The notes below the pieces were generated by a model, which was not told where the DNA came from, made no database searches, and saw only the letters and a program-made list of their open reading frames with translations. Below are positions 32,866-44,759 of a DNA stretch of 64,000 bases, piece after piece. The stretch's first letter is position 1. Every line of letters begins with the position of its first letter. A program made the translations under genes and the position numbers. Source of the stretch: Neoceratodus forsteri (Eukaryota > Chordata > Ceratodontiformes > Ceratodontidae); assembly GCA_016271365.2 (NCBI GenBank), contig CM028130.1, positions 468,133,501 to 468,197,500 on the forward strand. Reading direction: 5' to 3'.

Positions 32866-33237
32866 TCATAAATAAGGTGTAAAGTCAACATATTCATTCA
32901 GCCCGAAGGGAATGACTGTGTCCAACAATAATATCCATCTAGTTTCCTTTTGAGAAAGTGTGTTTACGATATTACCCCCAAGGAGGTTTCTTTCCACATG
33001 TTCCAAGATTTTAAATTTAAAACGATCTGGTTTATCATTATGTACATGTAGAAAATGGTCCCCTATCACATTATAGATGTTTCCATTAATAATAGCTCTA
33101 ACATGTTCCTGGATTATTGTTTTTGCTGGCCTAGTGGTCTGGCCTACATAATAACAAGGACAATCACACCAATGCACATATACCACAATGGTGTTGTACA
33201 TGAAAGAAATTTTTCCAATCTAAAGATTTTTCCATCC
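32866..33237 (-). pseudogene. PLE-2 GIY-YIG endonuclease domain
   Basis: 111 codons open on the minus strand: VVYVHWCDCPCYYVGQTTR (the GIY...YIG pair, here VVY...YVG with the glycine kept), IIQEHVRAIING (catalytic helix) and KETRWILLLDTVIPFGLNEY at the C-terminus. The nuclease nicks DNA for target-primed reverse transcription. Upstream, one stop lies between WKNL and the nuclease, so the copy is only slightly damaged here. Confidence 0.88.
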
Positions 33238-35904
33238 TTCTGAAAAGTACATAAGATGCTTGCATAAGATCTCAAATTAAGGCCCAGCTGCAACCCATCT
33301 TTATAACAAAAAGATCCTGTCGCAAATTCAGTGCAGTAAACTTCCTATCTGACCTGAGCATGATCAGATGGCAAGATCTTTACCTAGCCAAAGATGTCAA
33401 CAAGGCAGCTTGCATCCTTAATGACAAACTCACTACAATAATAAATAAGCATGCCCCTTTCATCAAAGTAAGGGTACGGAACAATTCCAACCCCTGGTTC
33501 ACCTCGGATCTCAAGGCAGCCCTTATAGCTCGAGATAAGCTCTGGGCTAAAGCTAGACATTCCAAAGAATCTTCAGATTGGCAGGCCTTTAGAACAGCCA
33601 GGAATAACTGTGTGAAAAAACTTTGTTCTGCTAAAGCTAACTATTATATTTCTACTCTCGAACAAGCTAAAGGTAACCCTCATAAAATATGGAAGACTAT
33701 CAAAGCTATAGAAGGACGGCCCATGGCCCCCTCTGTCCCAACAAAGATAGTTGCAAGTGGCAAGATTGTGGAAAACAAATCCCTAATCCTGGAGGAACTT
33801 AACTCCCACTTTGCCACAGCTGGATTAGCTTTTGACTCGTCACCTTATGCTGGTGCTGCGGTGAGCCAGCATACCCCTCCCGCCACATCTAGTCCTGCAC
33901 CCAGCCCCTTCCAACTGCGCGAGATAACTTATAAAGAAGTAGAAGATTCTCTTCTTAACTTAGACACCAAAAAAGTGCAGGGGCGATGGCTTGGAACCCT
34001 TTTCCTAAGGTCAGGCTACGCCCATCTCACTGCCCCAATTCTCCACATCTTCAATCTTTCCATTACATCTGCTACTGTGCCGTCCTGCTGGAAATCAGCA
34101 CATATCCTCCCTCTATTTAAATCTGGTGACCCATGCGATAAACAACTATAGGCCTATCTCCATATTGCCTATCCTTTCTAAAATTCTTGAAAAACTGATT
34201 CATATTCAGTTAAAATCTCACTTGAAACCTTCTCTCTCATTAACCCAGCTCAATCTGGCTTCCGGCTAATCATAGCACAATCACTGCACTAGCAAAGTAA
34301 CCAATGATTGGATCTCTGCTATAGATGCTAAGAAGGTAACTGGTGCAGTCTTTTTGGACCTCAGCAAAGCTTTTGATACTGTTGATCACAAACTATTAGT
34401 CAATTGCCTTGCAAAGTTGGGTGCCACATACCATACCACCCAATGGTTCTCTAGCTACCTAACTGGAAGATTCCAAAAAGTAAGAGGGAGGCTTTTTCTG
34501 CTGCCTTGCCAGTTGCAAGAGGAGTCCCCAAGGATCCATCTTGGCCCTATCTTGTTTTCTCTGTACATTAATGACTTAGATGCTAACATATCACGTCCAA
34601 TCTTCACTTTTGCAGATGATACTGTATTGTATACTTCTGGCTCATCGTTATCTGACGTCAAAGGAGTGCTTCAGCGGACTGCACAACTAGAGCATAATCT
34701 AATAAAGGAAAAGCTTCTGCTCAATGCTAAGAAGACTAAAGCGATGATATTGTCCGCAGTGCTGTCACGGCCCCCAATACCCTTGCCCAAGACTTCATTG
34801 TCACCACGCTAGCAGCCTCTGAAAGTTGTAACCAAATTTAAACATCTAGGTATCTGGATCGACAATAAATTATCTTTCAGTGACCACGTTGAAGATGTCT
34901 CTAGAAGGTTAAAAGCAAGGTTAGGTTTCTTCTCCAGAAATAGGCCCTTTTCCCCTTGAACTCGAAACAAGCTTATGCAGGCCACTTTTCTCCCCCTACT
35001 CGACTATGGCGATGTAATCTATTCCTCCACCGCTCTTGCAAATCTAAGTAAACTGGACATCCTTTATCACCATGCGTTACGGTTCATTACCAACTCCCCT
35101 TACCGTTCGCACCACTGTGACTTATATGCAGCTGTTGGTTGGACATCCCTTACTACTAGACGCCTGCTCCATGCTGGGCTATGAACTCTTAAACTGCTCC
35201 TGCAGAAATTGCCAAGCTAGCTCTCTTCCCTTATTAGTATCTCACATAGTGCATACTCGTTAAGAAAATCTGACTTTATTATGCTTGACACACCTAGGAC
35301 ACGGACTTCCTTTGGTAAACGTGCTATTGCATATGCGCTTCCCTCCATTTGGAACCAATTACAAATCGTACTGAAACTAACTAGCACAGTTTCAATAAAC
35401 TTCTACAAATCGCTAAGTTCAGCCAAAATAAAAGACACCTGTAACTGTCATTAAGTCTCTTCCTTCCCACGCATTATATTTATCCACTGGTAAGGTATAA
35501 TTGAGTTGTCATATTAACTGCTTTCCCTTCCATTCTACTCCTGGCTTTATCTTTGCTTACGCTCCACTGCTACTCTATCAAATCACTCCTCCCCCCATAT
35601 CAGTTGTAGACTGTTGTTTGTTCTAGCTGCCAAATACTGTATGTATTGCACACCAGTCATCATGTTTCATTTATTAGTATGCAACCTGTAAGTCGCTTCC
35701 CTGTCTCATATCAATGTTTACCACCTGCGGTCACCATATGTGGTACCCTTGTATGTATATCCAGCCTGTATCATGTAAGGTGCATTTCATGTATATACAG
35801 TTATTACCTCTCTGTGTTTGTACTTTAAGTGTTTATGTCACAGGACCTCCTTGTGAATGAGCTTGCTCAATGGAGTTTTCCTGCAATAAACTTGAAAACT
35901 TGAA
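33238..35904 (+). mobile_element. 5'-truncated LINE (CR1/L2/Rex1 group) inside PLE-2
   Basis: Flanked by CATCC on both sides (33,233-33,237 and 35,905-35,909). Removing it and one CATCC copy restores the PLE frame (CKYMQTG then WKNL). Starts in the region upstream of RT and ends 'gcaataaacttgaaaactt'. It differs from the A and L2 families in its 3' end. Confidence 0.85.
33360..35440 (+). pseudogene. LINE reverse transcriptase (inside PLE-2)
   Basis: 33,360-34,151 is open for 263 codons (NSNPWFTSDLKAALIARDKL, NPHKIWKTIKAIEG, SAHILPLFKSGDP). A frameshift after SGDP moves the RPISILPIL block to another frame. 34,354-34,812 holds LDLSKAFDTVDHKLL (palm A) and FTFADDTVLYTSG (catalytic FADD) and NAKKTKAMIL. 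34,975-35,184 is the thumb (LLDYGDVIYSSTA). The C-terminal 'SIWNQL' block is near 35,345. Both catalytic motifs survive; three or more frame breaks. Confidence 0.82.
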
Positions 35905-35905
35905 C

Positions 35906-35948
35906 ATCCAGTCTGCATGTATTTACATACATTACACTTGCCACATTT
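35906..35948 (-). pseudogene. 43-bp island of PLE-2 coding sequence (cysteine motif)
   Basis: On the minus strand it reads KCGKCNVCKYMQTG, the conserved C-x2-C-x2-C motif between PLE RT and nuclease. It is trapped between the LINE on its left and the CR1 on its right; both joins are in frame with the PLE protein. Confidence 0.85.
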
Positions 35949-38437
35949 ACATAGATACATAGATACATAGACAGTGTTGGCAGATAAGGGCCTATGGCCC
36001 ACCCAGTCTGCCCATTTGAGCTTGTAAGTTCAGTTTGTTTTCCTAGAAGTCTGTTGCACCTTACCCCTGACCTCCAGAATTCCTTTATGTCTATCCATGC
36101 ATTCTTAAATCCGTGATTGTTTCAGCCCCACCACTTCCTCTGGCAGAGAGTGTTCCACTTGTCCACCACCCGTTCTGTGAAGAAATTCTTTCTCAGGTTT
36201 CCTCTGAATGCGTCCTCCCTCCAACTTCATCCCATGCCTTCTAGTCCTGGAACATCTTTTTCGCTTAAAATAGTGTTTCCTGCACCCTGTTCCTCCCTGT
36301 AAGATACTTGTATGTCTCTATCATATCCCTCTCTCCTCCTCTCCTCCAGGAGTACATGTTCAGTTCCTTCAGCCTGTCTTCATAGGACTTGTGATGCAAT
36401 CCATGCACCATCTTTGTTGCCCTCCTCTGAACCTTCTCTACCCTGTCTCGTGGGTATGGTCTCCAGAACTGTACCTGTCTCCAGGTGGGGCCTCACTAGT
36501 GTCTTGTATAAGCGGAATTATGACCTCCCTTTTCCCTGCTGGTAATGCAGCTGTCTATACATCCCAGCATCCTATTTGCTTTACCTGCTGCCTTGTCACA
36601 CTGTTTCCCTACGGGGTCATCAGAATAATAACCCCAAGATCCCTTTCCTGCTTGGTGCATGCTATATCCTCACCCCCAACTGATATATTGTGCCAGGGTT
36701 TTGTGCCCCATTGCATTATCTTGCACTTCTGCATTGAATTTCAACTGCCAAACCCCTGACCATTCTTCAAATTTCTGCAGGTCGCTTCTCATTCTGTCTA
36801 CACCCTCTGGTGTGTCTACTCTGTTACAGAGCTTTGTGTCATCAGCGAAGAGTGAAATTCTGCCCTCTAGGTCCTGCACTATGTCACTGATGAAGATGTT
36901 GAATAGGACCGGTCCCAGCACTGATCCCTGTGGTACCCCACTGGTCACTCTTCCCTCTGTGGAGTGACAGCCATTTACCACCACCCTCTGTGTCCTGCTA
37001 CCCAGCCAGTTACCTACCACCACCACTACTGTCTGCCACACCCATATTCCCAAGTTTGTGTAATAGTCTTCTATGTGGCACAGTGTCAAGGCCTTGCTGA
37101 AGTCCAGATAGGCCATGTCCACTGCCCTCCCTGATCCACCTCCTAGTCACCCAGTCAAAATTCAATGAGGGTTGGTCTGGCGCAGCCTCCCCTGGTGAGA
37201 ACCATGCTGCCTTGGGTCCTGTGAGTCCATTGACAGCCAGATGTTCCACCAATCTCTCCTTCAGTAGTGCTTCCATGATCTTCCCACTACCGAGGTGAGG
37301 CTGACTGGTCTGTAGTTCCCTGCTTCCTCTTTGTTCCCACTTTTGTATAAGAGGACTACATCTGCCGTCCTCCAGTCTTTAGGTACCTCCTCTGTTTCCA
37401 GTGATCGCTAAACAGGATAGCCAGAGGTTCAGCCACCACCTCTCTTAGTTCTTTAAGGACCTAGGGTTGCACCCCATCTGGCCCCATTGCTTTATCAACT
37501 CTTATTACTTCCAGTTCCTTCAGGACCCTTTCTCGTGTAAAGGGACTTGTGTCCATTTCTGCACCATTCTCACCCCTTATACTCCTTCAGACCCATTACC
37601 CTCCTCTTCCTCAGTAAGGACTGAGCAAATACCTGTTCAGTATGTCAGCTTTACTGTTGTCATCCTCCACGTGGCTATGCTCCCCCTTCAGTCTCACTAT
37701 CCCTCCTTTGTCTTTCTTTTTCTTATGTACCTGTAAAGGTTTGTCCCTCTACCCACTGATTTTGCAATGTGTTCTTCTGTCTAAGCTTTGGCTTCCCTTA
37801 CTGACCTCCCTGCCTCCCTTTGCTTCTTCTGGTTACTTCTCCCTATCCCCTTCTGCCTGTGTCTTTTGTATTGCCTGAATGCAATCTTTTTGGCTTTCAC
37901 TTTCTTTGACACCTCTTTGGAAAACCATAATGGTCTCTTCTTCTTTCCTCTTGCTAACCTGCTTAATACATAATTCTGTTGTTCTTGTAATCCCCATTTT
38001 AAATACTGCCCACTGTTCCTCAACCCTGATTCCTGTTCCATTCCCTTAATGCCTCTTTCAAGTATCTCCCATTTTCCCAAAGTCTGCCCCCTAAAATCCA
38101 GGATCGTGTTTTGTGTGGTTTGGTTCTGCTCTTTCTGTGATTTCAAACCACAATGACTGGTGGTCATTGTTTCCCAGGTGCTCCCCCACTGTTACCCCAT
38201 CACACTGTCCCTGTTTGTAACACAAGGTCCAGTATTGCCTTCTGCTGAGTTGGCTCCACGACCAGATGCTTGAGGAAGGCACCCTGAAGGGAGTCCAGGA
38301 TAAATCTGCTCCTAGTTGATGCTGCTGCTGGGATGCTCCAGTCCACGTCTGGAATATTGAAGTCTCCAACCAGTACTACCTCACCCTTGTCTGCCATCCT
38401 TTGGATGGCTAGCATCAGCTCCCTATCTGTTTCAATT
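35949..38437 (-). mobile_element. CR1 LINE, minus strand, inside PLE-2
   Basis: Its 3' end is at the left with a tail of 'acatagatacatagatacat' type, the reverse complement of ATGTATCT repeats. Includes a 5'-truncated endonuclease, RT and 3' UTR. Both edges meet PLE coding sequence without a visible target duplication: GVF at 38,438 and KCGK at 35,948 rejoin in frame. CR1 elements are known to make little or no duplication. Confidence 0.88.
35990..38437 (-). pseudogene. CR1 ORF2 (endonuclease C-part, RT), inactive
   Basis: On the minus strand, 38,466-38,200 reads the endonuclease: VVLVGDFNIPDVDWSIP and LDSLQGAFLKHLV. 38,167-37,781 reads RPLWFSKEVSKKVKAKKIAF and the linker. 37,276-36,670 reads RT pieces: MEALLKERLVEHL, HRRLLHKLGNMGV, WLGSRTQRVVVNG, TSGVPQGSVLGPVLFNIFIS and RISLFADDTKLCNRVDTPEG, keeping FADD. 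Stops and frameshifts occur throughout; palm A (usually LDFSKAFDT) is damaged. Confidence 0.85.
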
Positions 38438-39990
38438 AAAATACACCTTTCGGTTTGGTGATCCATTTTCCAGTATTTTGTGTTTCCAAGGAGGGAACAA
38501 AATGACTATTAATTATTCTGTCCCCTATGTTTCTCCCTTTAGAGAATGTAACCCTGATCTTAGCTTCTATTTGTGTCTTTAAAACTGGATCCGACAGCAA
38601 TAGGGGCCAAAATTTGTAAAGCACACTTCCCAATCTTCCAGCTAATGGGTTAAATTATGTGGCAATGTTACTATGTTACTTTCCTGCTCTATTAGGGCTT
38701 GTTGGACCTCATTATATCCTTTTCCTTTCTTTTTCTTAGGGGTCAAAGGTCACTTCATTTTAGCATCTGTACTTTATTAAAAGCCTCATTTAATGTCTCT
38801 TCTGTATACCCACTACTTGTAAGTCTCCTTTTGAGGTCTTGCACTTGCTCCAAAAAGTCATCCTCACATGAACCGTTCCTTTTAAGCCTAATTGTTTCTC
38901 CATATGGTATTGAAGCTATTAATTTCCAAGGGTGTGCATCGGAAGCTTGAAGGATGATATTTGCAGCAGTTTCTTTTCTAAAACCTTTGGTTTTTATCAC
39001 CTCCCCATCTGTACCTATTAACTCTAAATCCAGGAATTTAATATTGATTTGATGTTGTTCATAAGAGAATGTGAGGCCAGGGTCATTAGCATTTAGATAT
39101 GAAATGAATTCTGGTATCATGTGTTCATCTCCCCACCAAGTTATCAAGATATCATCAATAAATCAATACCAGTTTTCAATTTGGTTTATAAATTTATTTC
39201 TTCTGTCATCTTTAATGACTCTCTCTCTCCTCAAAACAGCCCATTGCTAAATTTGCATAGGAGGGGGCATTGCCTCCATTGCTGTTTCATACATCAGTAA
39301 ATAAAATTCCTTATTAAATAAAAATAATTGTGGGTTAGTGCAAAATCAATGGCCCATCTCAAGAAATGAGATGAGATTACTTCTTCATTCTGTAAAAAGA
39401 AATCAGCTGCATTTAACCATATCTCATGCTTACTTTACGTGTATACACTATTGACATCAACAGTGATCCAGCTAAAATTCGCATCGTAGATCTTTCTTTC
39501 TAGCTTATTCAAAAGATCCATACTATCTCCAATTTATGAATCCAGTGCCACCACTATAGGTTGCAAAAAACTGTCAATGAAGGTGCACAAATTATATGTG
39601 AGGGATCTAATCCTGGAAACAATTGGTCTTCCAGGTGGAACCCTCATATTTTCACACACCTTGGGTAAAATATAAAAGGTAGGAATCACTAGATAGTCTA
39701 CTTTTATAAAGTCTGCCTCATTTTTGGAAAGCCATCCACAATCCAGACCCCATCAAGAAATTCACATAATTCGGCCTGAAATGTTGTAGTTGAATCCCAT
39801 TTAAGTTTTCAATAGTTCTTCTGGTATCCTAACAATTCCAAACATTTCTTAACATACTGTACATCTCCTCATGCATTAAAGCAATGTTACCCCCTTATCT
39901 GACTTCTAGATAACTATACCCTTCAGACTTTCCAGCTTCTGTAATGCTGTATATTCTTCTTGTGTCAAATTCGTGCTGTAATACTTTTTG
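38438..39990 (-). pseudogene. PLE-2 reverse transcriptase and linker
   Basis: PLE RT is related to telomerase RT. On the minus strand: an APSYANLAMG-type block near 39,250 (PLE RT 'GTAMGxxxAPsYANL'), FIDDILITWWG (catalytic box) near 39,150, then 39,147-38,755 open with FLDLELIGTDGEVIKTKGFR and HPWKLIASIPYGE. After a break, 38,633-38,438 reads the linker: LLLSDPVLKTQI, KGRNIGDRIINSHFVPS and WITKPKGVF. The part upstream of 39,150 is full of stops. Confidence 0.85.
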
Positions 39991-41400
39991 TTCTCAGAAA
40001 AAAGTTTACAGTTTCATTTATAACACATCTTTCAAAAACAGTAATTGCAGGACAAAATACCTGTGGACAGAAAATAGATTTAGGCTTGAATTTCTGAGTT
40101 TTATCTCTAGCCTCTAATGGTTCACCGCTTACATTTAAATTCTCTATTTCACTCAGTAATGCAGATACATCTATGTTATTAATTAAGGTACTGTCCCATT
40201 TAGATGTCTCCCATATCTCTTCATTTGAAAAATCAAATGGTTCAACCCCTTCAGAATGAACATCACCAGTTGCCCCAGTGCCAACAATTTCTGTTTCGTT
40301 ATTTCTTCCCATATTGGATAACAAGTTTTCTTGTTCCTTCTGCTTTCCAAAATAATATTTTAATTCTAATTTCCTTATGAGTTTAAAGATGTCAGTCCTA
40401 GTGTTAAACCTTTTCTTAGCACTTTTAACTGATTTTCTGTTAGAACAGTATTTGTAAGGTTAATCATCTCTGTTCCCTCTCTTTGCTCTTGTTCCTCAGG
40501 GATCTCTGAGTATTTTGATTCTCTTTGGCCCCTCCGTCCCTTCCTGTTTTATTTGGTGTAGCTCCTTTGATTGCAGATTTTTGTTTATGTGATGTTATTG
40601 ATTCATCTGGGGATTGCTCCTCTGCTAAAAAAGCTTTTGATGTGCTTGGATTATTAAAAGGAGCAATGCTTCCTCCACTTGCTTGGGTTATTTCATGAGA
40701 GCTTACTTTTCTCCTTGGAAACTAACCCTTTTCTTATTGTTGTTGCTAGTATCCCTCCTTTGATTTTTAGCCCAGTTTATTTTATTTAACTTTCAGCACC
40801 CTCTACTACTGGATCTTCCACATCTCTCCCAAGCAAATGCTTCTTTCCTCTGATTGTCCACAATGTCTCTATTAATCTTTGTTCTTTTTTAGAAATCAAA
40901 TCTTTCTCATGCGTATTGATTTTCATTGCTATAAGCCTTATTAAAGCTATCAAAGTCCTTTTAATTTTTAATTCAGCAAGCTTGGTTTGCACTATTCTTA
41001 TTTTAGCAATTGTTTCATTTTGTATGTGGATATCCCTTTTAATCAGTGCTTTAATCCAACTTACTGTGCAAACTGCAGCGGCCTCCTCCAACTCTCTCTT
41101 CAGCTCCTCATCATCAAAACCACTGGAAGGTGTTTTGTCGATCCTCAGCCTTTGTGGCATTATGTTTAATTACAAATATTTTTCTAGAGTGATTCTATTA
41201 TAGTAATGATTCTTCTCTTTATACAGAGTTTTTATAGCTTGAAAAATAAATATTTTAGGGAAAAAATGGTCACCATCAGTCTCTCCACCACCAAAAATAC
41301 TCTGTTTAAAACTTTCCCAGCATCTGTTAATGTCATGTGGGTCAGCCGGGCAGTTGAGATCTTCTTTTCCTGAACTAATATCATGATCCAGGCTACTCAC
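39965..41400 (-). pseudogene. PLE-2 N-terminal region
   Basis: Minus-strand blocks 41,400-41,170, 41,160-40,786 (charged, helical: EELKRELEEAAAV, KAEL-type KTKLAELKIKRTLIALI) and 40,324-39,965 (EEIWETSKWDSTLINNIDV, IFCPQVFCP then the start of the RT region). Charged coiled-coil N-termini of this kind precede RT in PLEs; the family match is weak except at the 39,965-40,130 end. Confidence 0.55.
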
Positions 41401-41664
41401 AAACTCAAGGACCGGAGTAGTTCTAAATTGCTCATGCTGTGAAATTCAATTACCAACTCATTTGGGAACCAGGTCCGTCATTGGGCTCAGGATTTTCAGA
41501 AGAAGGCAGTATAGCCTTGTTAAAATGGTAGTTCACATAGATTCAATGCAGATACTTAGAGTATCACTTCGGCAGCTCTTTGGTATGGCAACACAGGAAT
41601 TAAAAAAAACAAGTGCACTCAGGAGATTGTGGTGCAGATGCACAAGCAGCCAGCCCAAATGTAC

Positions 41665-42948
41665 CACAAAAAATAAAACACTCTGCACTCGAGAATCCAC
41701 GCTTAAAACAAAGTGCACAACCGGCCCAGTGGTACTGAGGGTTGAGGTACTGGATGCCATACCTCGCTCCACGCTGGCGACCTGGGTTCGGGAATGAGCT
41801 TGGTTCGTTGAGGGTCAATAGGGGAGGACTAGGATTGAGCATCCGATGACAGCTCTCCTAGTTCTGGGGAAAAGGGGTGGGTACACGTCGTGCTCCGGCG
41901 GTCCCTGGGGATGCCCGGAGGAACTGCAGTGCGTGAGTGTTAAGTAAGGGGGGGCACAGGAGACATCCACATGGTGTGCATGGATGTCATTGCACATCTG
42001 TGCTCCCATGAGGGAGAAAAAAAGGAAAAAGCAGTACAGTCCATGGCAGCTTGATGGCCGCATGTTTCACTGGCCAATGATGCCTGGAATCAGGCATGTG
42101 CCGGTATTGGATCCTCTCCAGACGCGGGGGCTTGGGGGGCCCCCTCTCAACAGACATAGCAGCATATGCCAGCTGGGCACGCCAAGCTTTGGGGTCAGTG
42201 GTGAAAGGAGGAGCAGTGGCTGGATTCATTGCAGGACTGTGGCTGCAATAGGTGAGAAAAAAAGTGAGATGTGATAAAAAAAAAGCACAGTTTATTAACA
42301 AGGAGCCCAGCACACTATCATATGCCCCAGCATTTCGACCCAAATCTGGGTCTTTCTTAGGGAGCAAATCTGAGGGACACACAAACAAAGTTCCATTTAT
42401 CCAGCCTGTCTTAAAGTGACATATGCCAAAAGTGAAACTTTCATAAAAACTAAAATAACAAGAAAACAAAATTAAGACATAAAATCTTCATCTTTCAAAA
42501 GTTACACAATCAGGTCACATAATCTCAATTCATATCTTAAAATCTTTCAAAAGTATTTTGCATTTTAGAAAGACAAAAATGGTGACAAGGTTCAATTGGA
42601 TCATTCAAAGTTAACTATACAAATAGATGGAAATTGGGCTATCACCACACATGCTAAAATTCATCCCGTGCTACATTTGTATTGAAGTAATACCGACATT
42701 TTTACAATGAGAATCATACCTACTTTCTTGTTAAATTATGTATCAGAGGTCACAAAATAAGCAAAAGGTCAGTTTTAAATATGCAGTGTGGACATGCCCC
42801 AATTGCAAATAAATATTTCTAGAATCAGAATTGGGTTAGTATTGCTAAAGTAAACAACCTCCAGTTATACGAACATCTACTATCTGTTATTATGATTGTG
42901 GGGGGGGGGGGAGTAGTTCAGTGATATAAATGATAAAACTACTACTAT
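41665..42948 (-). repeat. PLE-2 pseudo-LTR, right copy (split by a SINE)
   Basis: 41,665-41,719 matches the start of the left copy (actctgcactcgagaatcc) and 42,285-42,948 matches the rest. A hammerhead-like motif on the minus strand at 42,321-42,360 has the same GACCCA-GATT-TGGGTC hairpin followed by GAAAT, a better match to the GAAA core than the left copy. A run of 12 G at 42,900-42,911 is private to this copy. Confidence 0.8.
41720..42284 (+). mobile_element. Probable tRNA-derived SINE in the PLE pseudo-LTR
   Basis: A 565-bp insert relative to the left pseudo-LTR, ending in GATAAAAAAAAA. Near its start GGCCCAGTGG resembles a pol III A box and GGGTTCGGGA (near 41,783) a B box, about 60 bp apart, long for a tRNA. 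Imperfect flanks AAAGTGCACA and AAAAGCACA may be the target duplication. The insertion is certain; the SINE class is tentative. Confidence 0.5.
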
Positions 42949-43432
42949 TCTAGTACTCCCCCAGATTGCTGAGATCCTGTCGCATGTCCCTGGAAATCTA
43001 GTGCTTCCTCAGATCCCTGAGTTACTGTCACATGTCCTGGTAGTCTAGTGCTCCCCCAGATCACTGAAATTCTGTCACATGTCCCTGATAATCTAGTGCT
43101 TCCACAGACTTCAGAGATGCTGTCACATGTCCCTGGTAATCTAGTGCTCCCCCACATCCCTGAGATACTGTCACATGTCCCTGGTAGTTTAGTACTCCCC
43201 CAGACAACTGAAATACTGTCACATGTCCCTGGTAATCTAGTGCTTCCACAGATTGCAGAGATACTGCCACATGTCCTTGGTAATTTAGTGCTACCCCAGA
43301 TCCCTGAGATACTGTCACATGTTCCTCATAGTCTAGTGCTCCTCCAGTTCCCTAAGATACTGTCAAATGTCCCTGGTAGTATAGTGTTCCCCCAGATCAC
43401 TGAAATGCTGTCACATGTAATCTAGTGCCAGA
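42949..43432. repeat. 48-bp satellite array, block C1
   Basis: About ten units of the same satellite, resuming immediately after PLE-2 and stopping at a short CR1 fragment. Confidence 0.95.
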
Positions 43433-43612
43433 ATGGGTGGTGGGGTAGATTCAGTGAACAAATTCAAAAGGGCTTGGGACAGCTTCACGGGGATAAATAA
43501 AAGGGGAATGGTATGGGACAGTGGGGTAAGATAAACTAGTTGGGGGGATTGGGCAGACTGGATGGGCCAATGGATCCTTTTCTGCTGGAAAATTTCTATG
43601 TTCCTATCTTTC
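43433..43612 (+). mobile_element. CR1 3'-end fragment inside the satellite
   Basis: About 180 bp of CR1 3' UTR: gggttagat-like region, GGGCAGACTGGATGGGCCAA, then a TTTCTATGTTCCTATC-type tail. Strong 5' truncation. The satellite resumes out of phase by part of a unit, so a small deletion may accompany the insertion. Confidence 0.85.
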
Positions 43613-44717
43613 TACATCCCTGGTAATCTAGTACTCCCCCAGATCTCTGAGATACAATCACATGTCCCAAGTAGTTTAGTACACCCCCAGATCACTGAGA
43701 TACTGTCACATGTCCTTGGTAGTCTACTGCTCCCCCAGATCACTGAAACACTGTCACATGTCCCTGGTAGTACAGTGCTTTCCAAGATCTCTGTGATATT
43801 TTAACGTCTCTGGTAGTGTAGTGCTCTCCTAGAGCAATGAAATACTTTCACATGTGTTTAGTAGTCTAAAGATCCACAGATCCATGAGATACTGTCACAT
43901 GTCAGTGGTAGTCTAATGCTCCCCCAGATCACTGAAATACAGTACCATGTCCCTGGTAGTCTAGTGCTCTCCCAGTTGTCTACAATACTTTCAAATGTTC
44001 CTTGTAGTACAGTGCTCTCAGAGACGTCTGTGATATTCTCATACTGTATGTCCCTGGTTGTGTAGTGATCCCTCAGATCCGTGAGGTACTATCATATGTC
44101 CCTGGTAGCCTAGCGCTCCCCTAGATGAATGCATTCCTGTCACATTTCCCTGGTAGTGTGCTCCCCAGATACCTGAAATACAGTCACATGTCCCTGGTGG
44201 TCTAGTGCTCCCCAGGATGAATGAAATTCTGTCACATCTCCTTGGTAGTCTAGAGATCTCCAGATCCCTGAAATACTGCCTCATGTCCCTGGTAGTCTAG
44301 TGCTCCCACAGATCCATGAGATACTGTCACATGTCCCTGGTAATCTAGTGCTCCCCCAGATCACTGAAACACTGTCACATGTCCCTGGTAGTATAGTGCT
44401 CTCTCAGATGTCTGTGATACTGTCACATGTCTCTGGTAGTGTAGTGCTCTCTTAGATCAATGAAATACTTTCACATGTCCTTAGTAGTTTACAGACCCCA
44501 TATTTGTGGGATACTGTCATATATCCCTGGTAGTCTAGGGCTCTCCCAGATACCTGAAATACTGTCATGTGTCCCTGGTAATCTAGTGCTCCCTCAGATC
44601 CATGAGATACTATCACATATGCTTGGTAATCTAGTGCTCCCGCAGATCCCTGAGATACTGTCACATGTCCCTGGTAATCTAGTGTTCCACCTGATCCCTG
44701 AGATATTGTCACATGTC
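43613..44717. repeat. 48-bp satellite array, block C2
   Basis: About 23 units, more diverged than block B, with small indels between 43,800 and 44,280 that break the 48-bp period. Ends at a CR1 insertion. Confidence 0.95.
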
Positions 44718-44759
44718 ATTTAGTAGGCAGTGATCCCAGAGAGAGGAGCCAGAATAACC

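Larger units (their letters stand above)
31801..42948 (-). mobile_element. Penelope-like element (PLE-2) with LINE, CR1 and SINE insertions
   Basis: Minus-strand PLE bounded by two direct repeats of about 690 bp (pseudo-LTRs): 31,801-32,492 and 41,665-42,948, the second split by a SINE. Between them, in sense order: N-terminal region (about 41,400-39,965), RT (about 39,900-38,700), linker (38,640-38,438), a cysteine motif (35,948-35,906) and GIY-YIG nuclease (33,237-32,866). A CR1 (35,949-38,437) and a LINE (33,238-35,904) interrupt it, and the frame resumes exactly across both. The flanks TCTAGTATTCC (31,790-31,800) and TCTAGTACTCC (42,949-42,959) look like an 11-bp target duplication. Confidence 0.85.

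Noticed and set aside
42949..44717. CRISPR array
   Set aside because: Regular repeats but no unique spacers of constant length; units are contiguous 48-mers in a eukaryotic repeat context.
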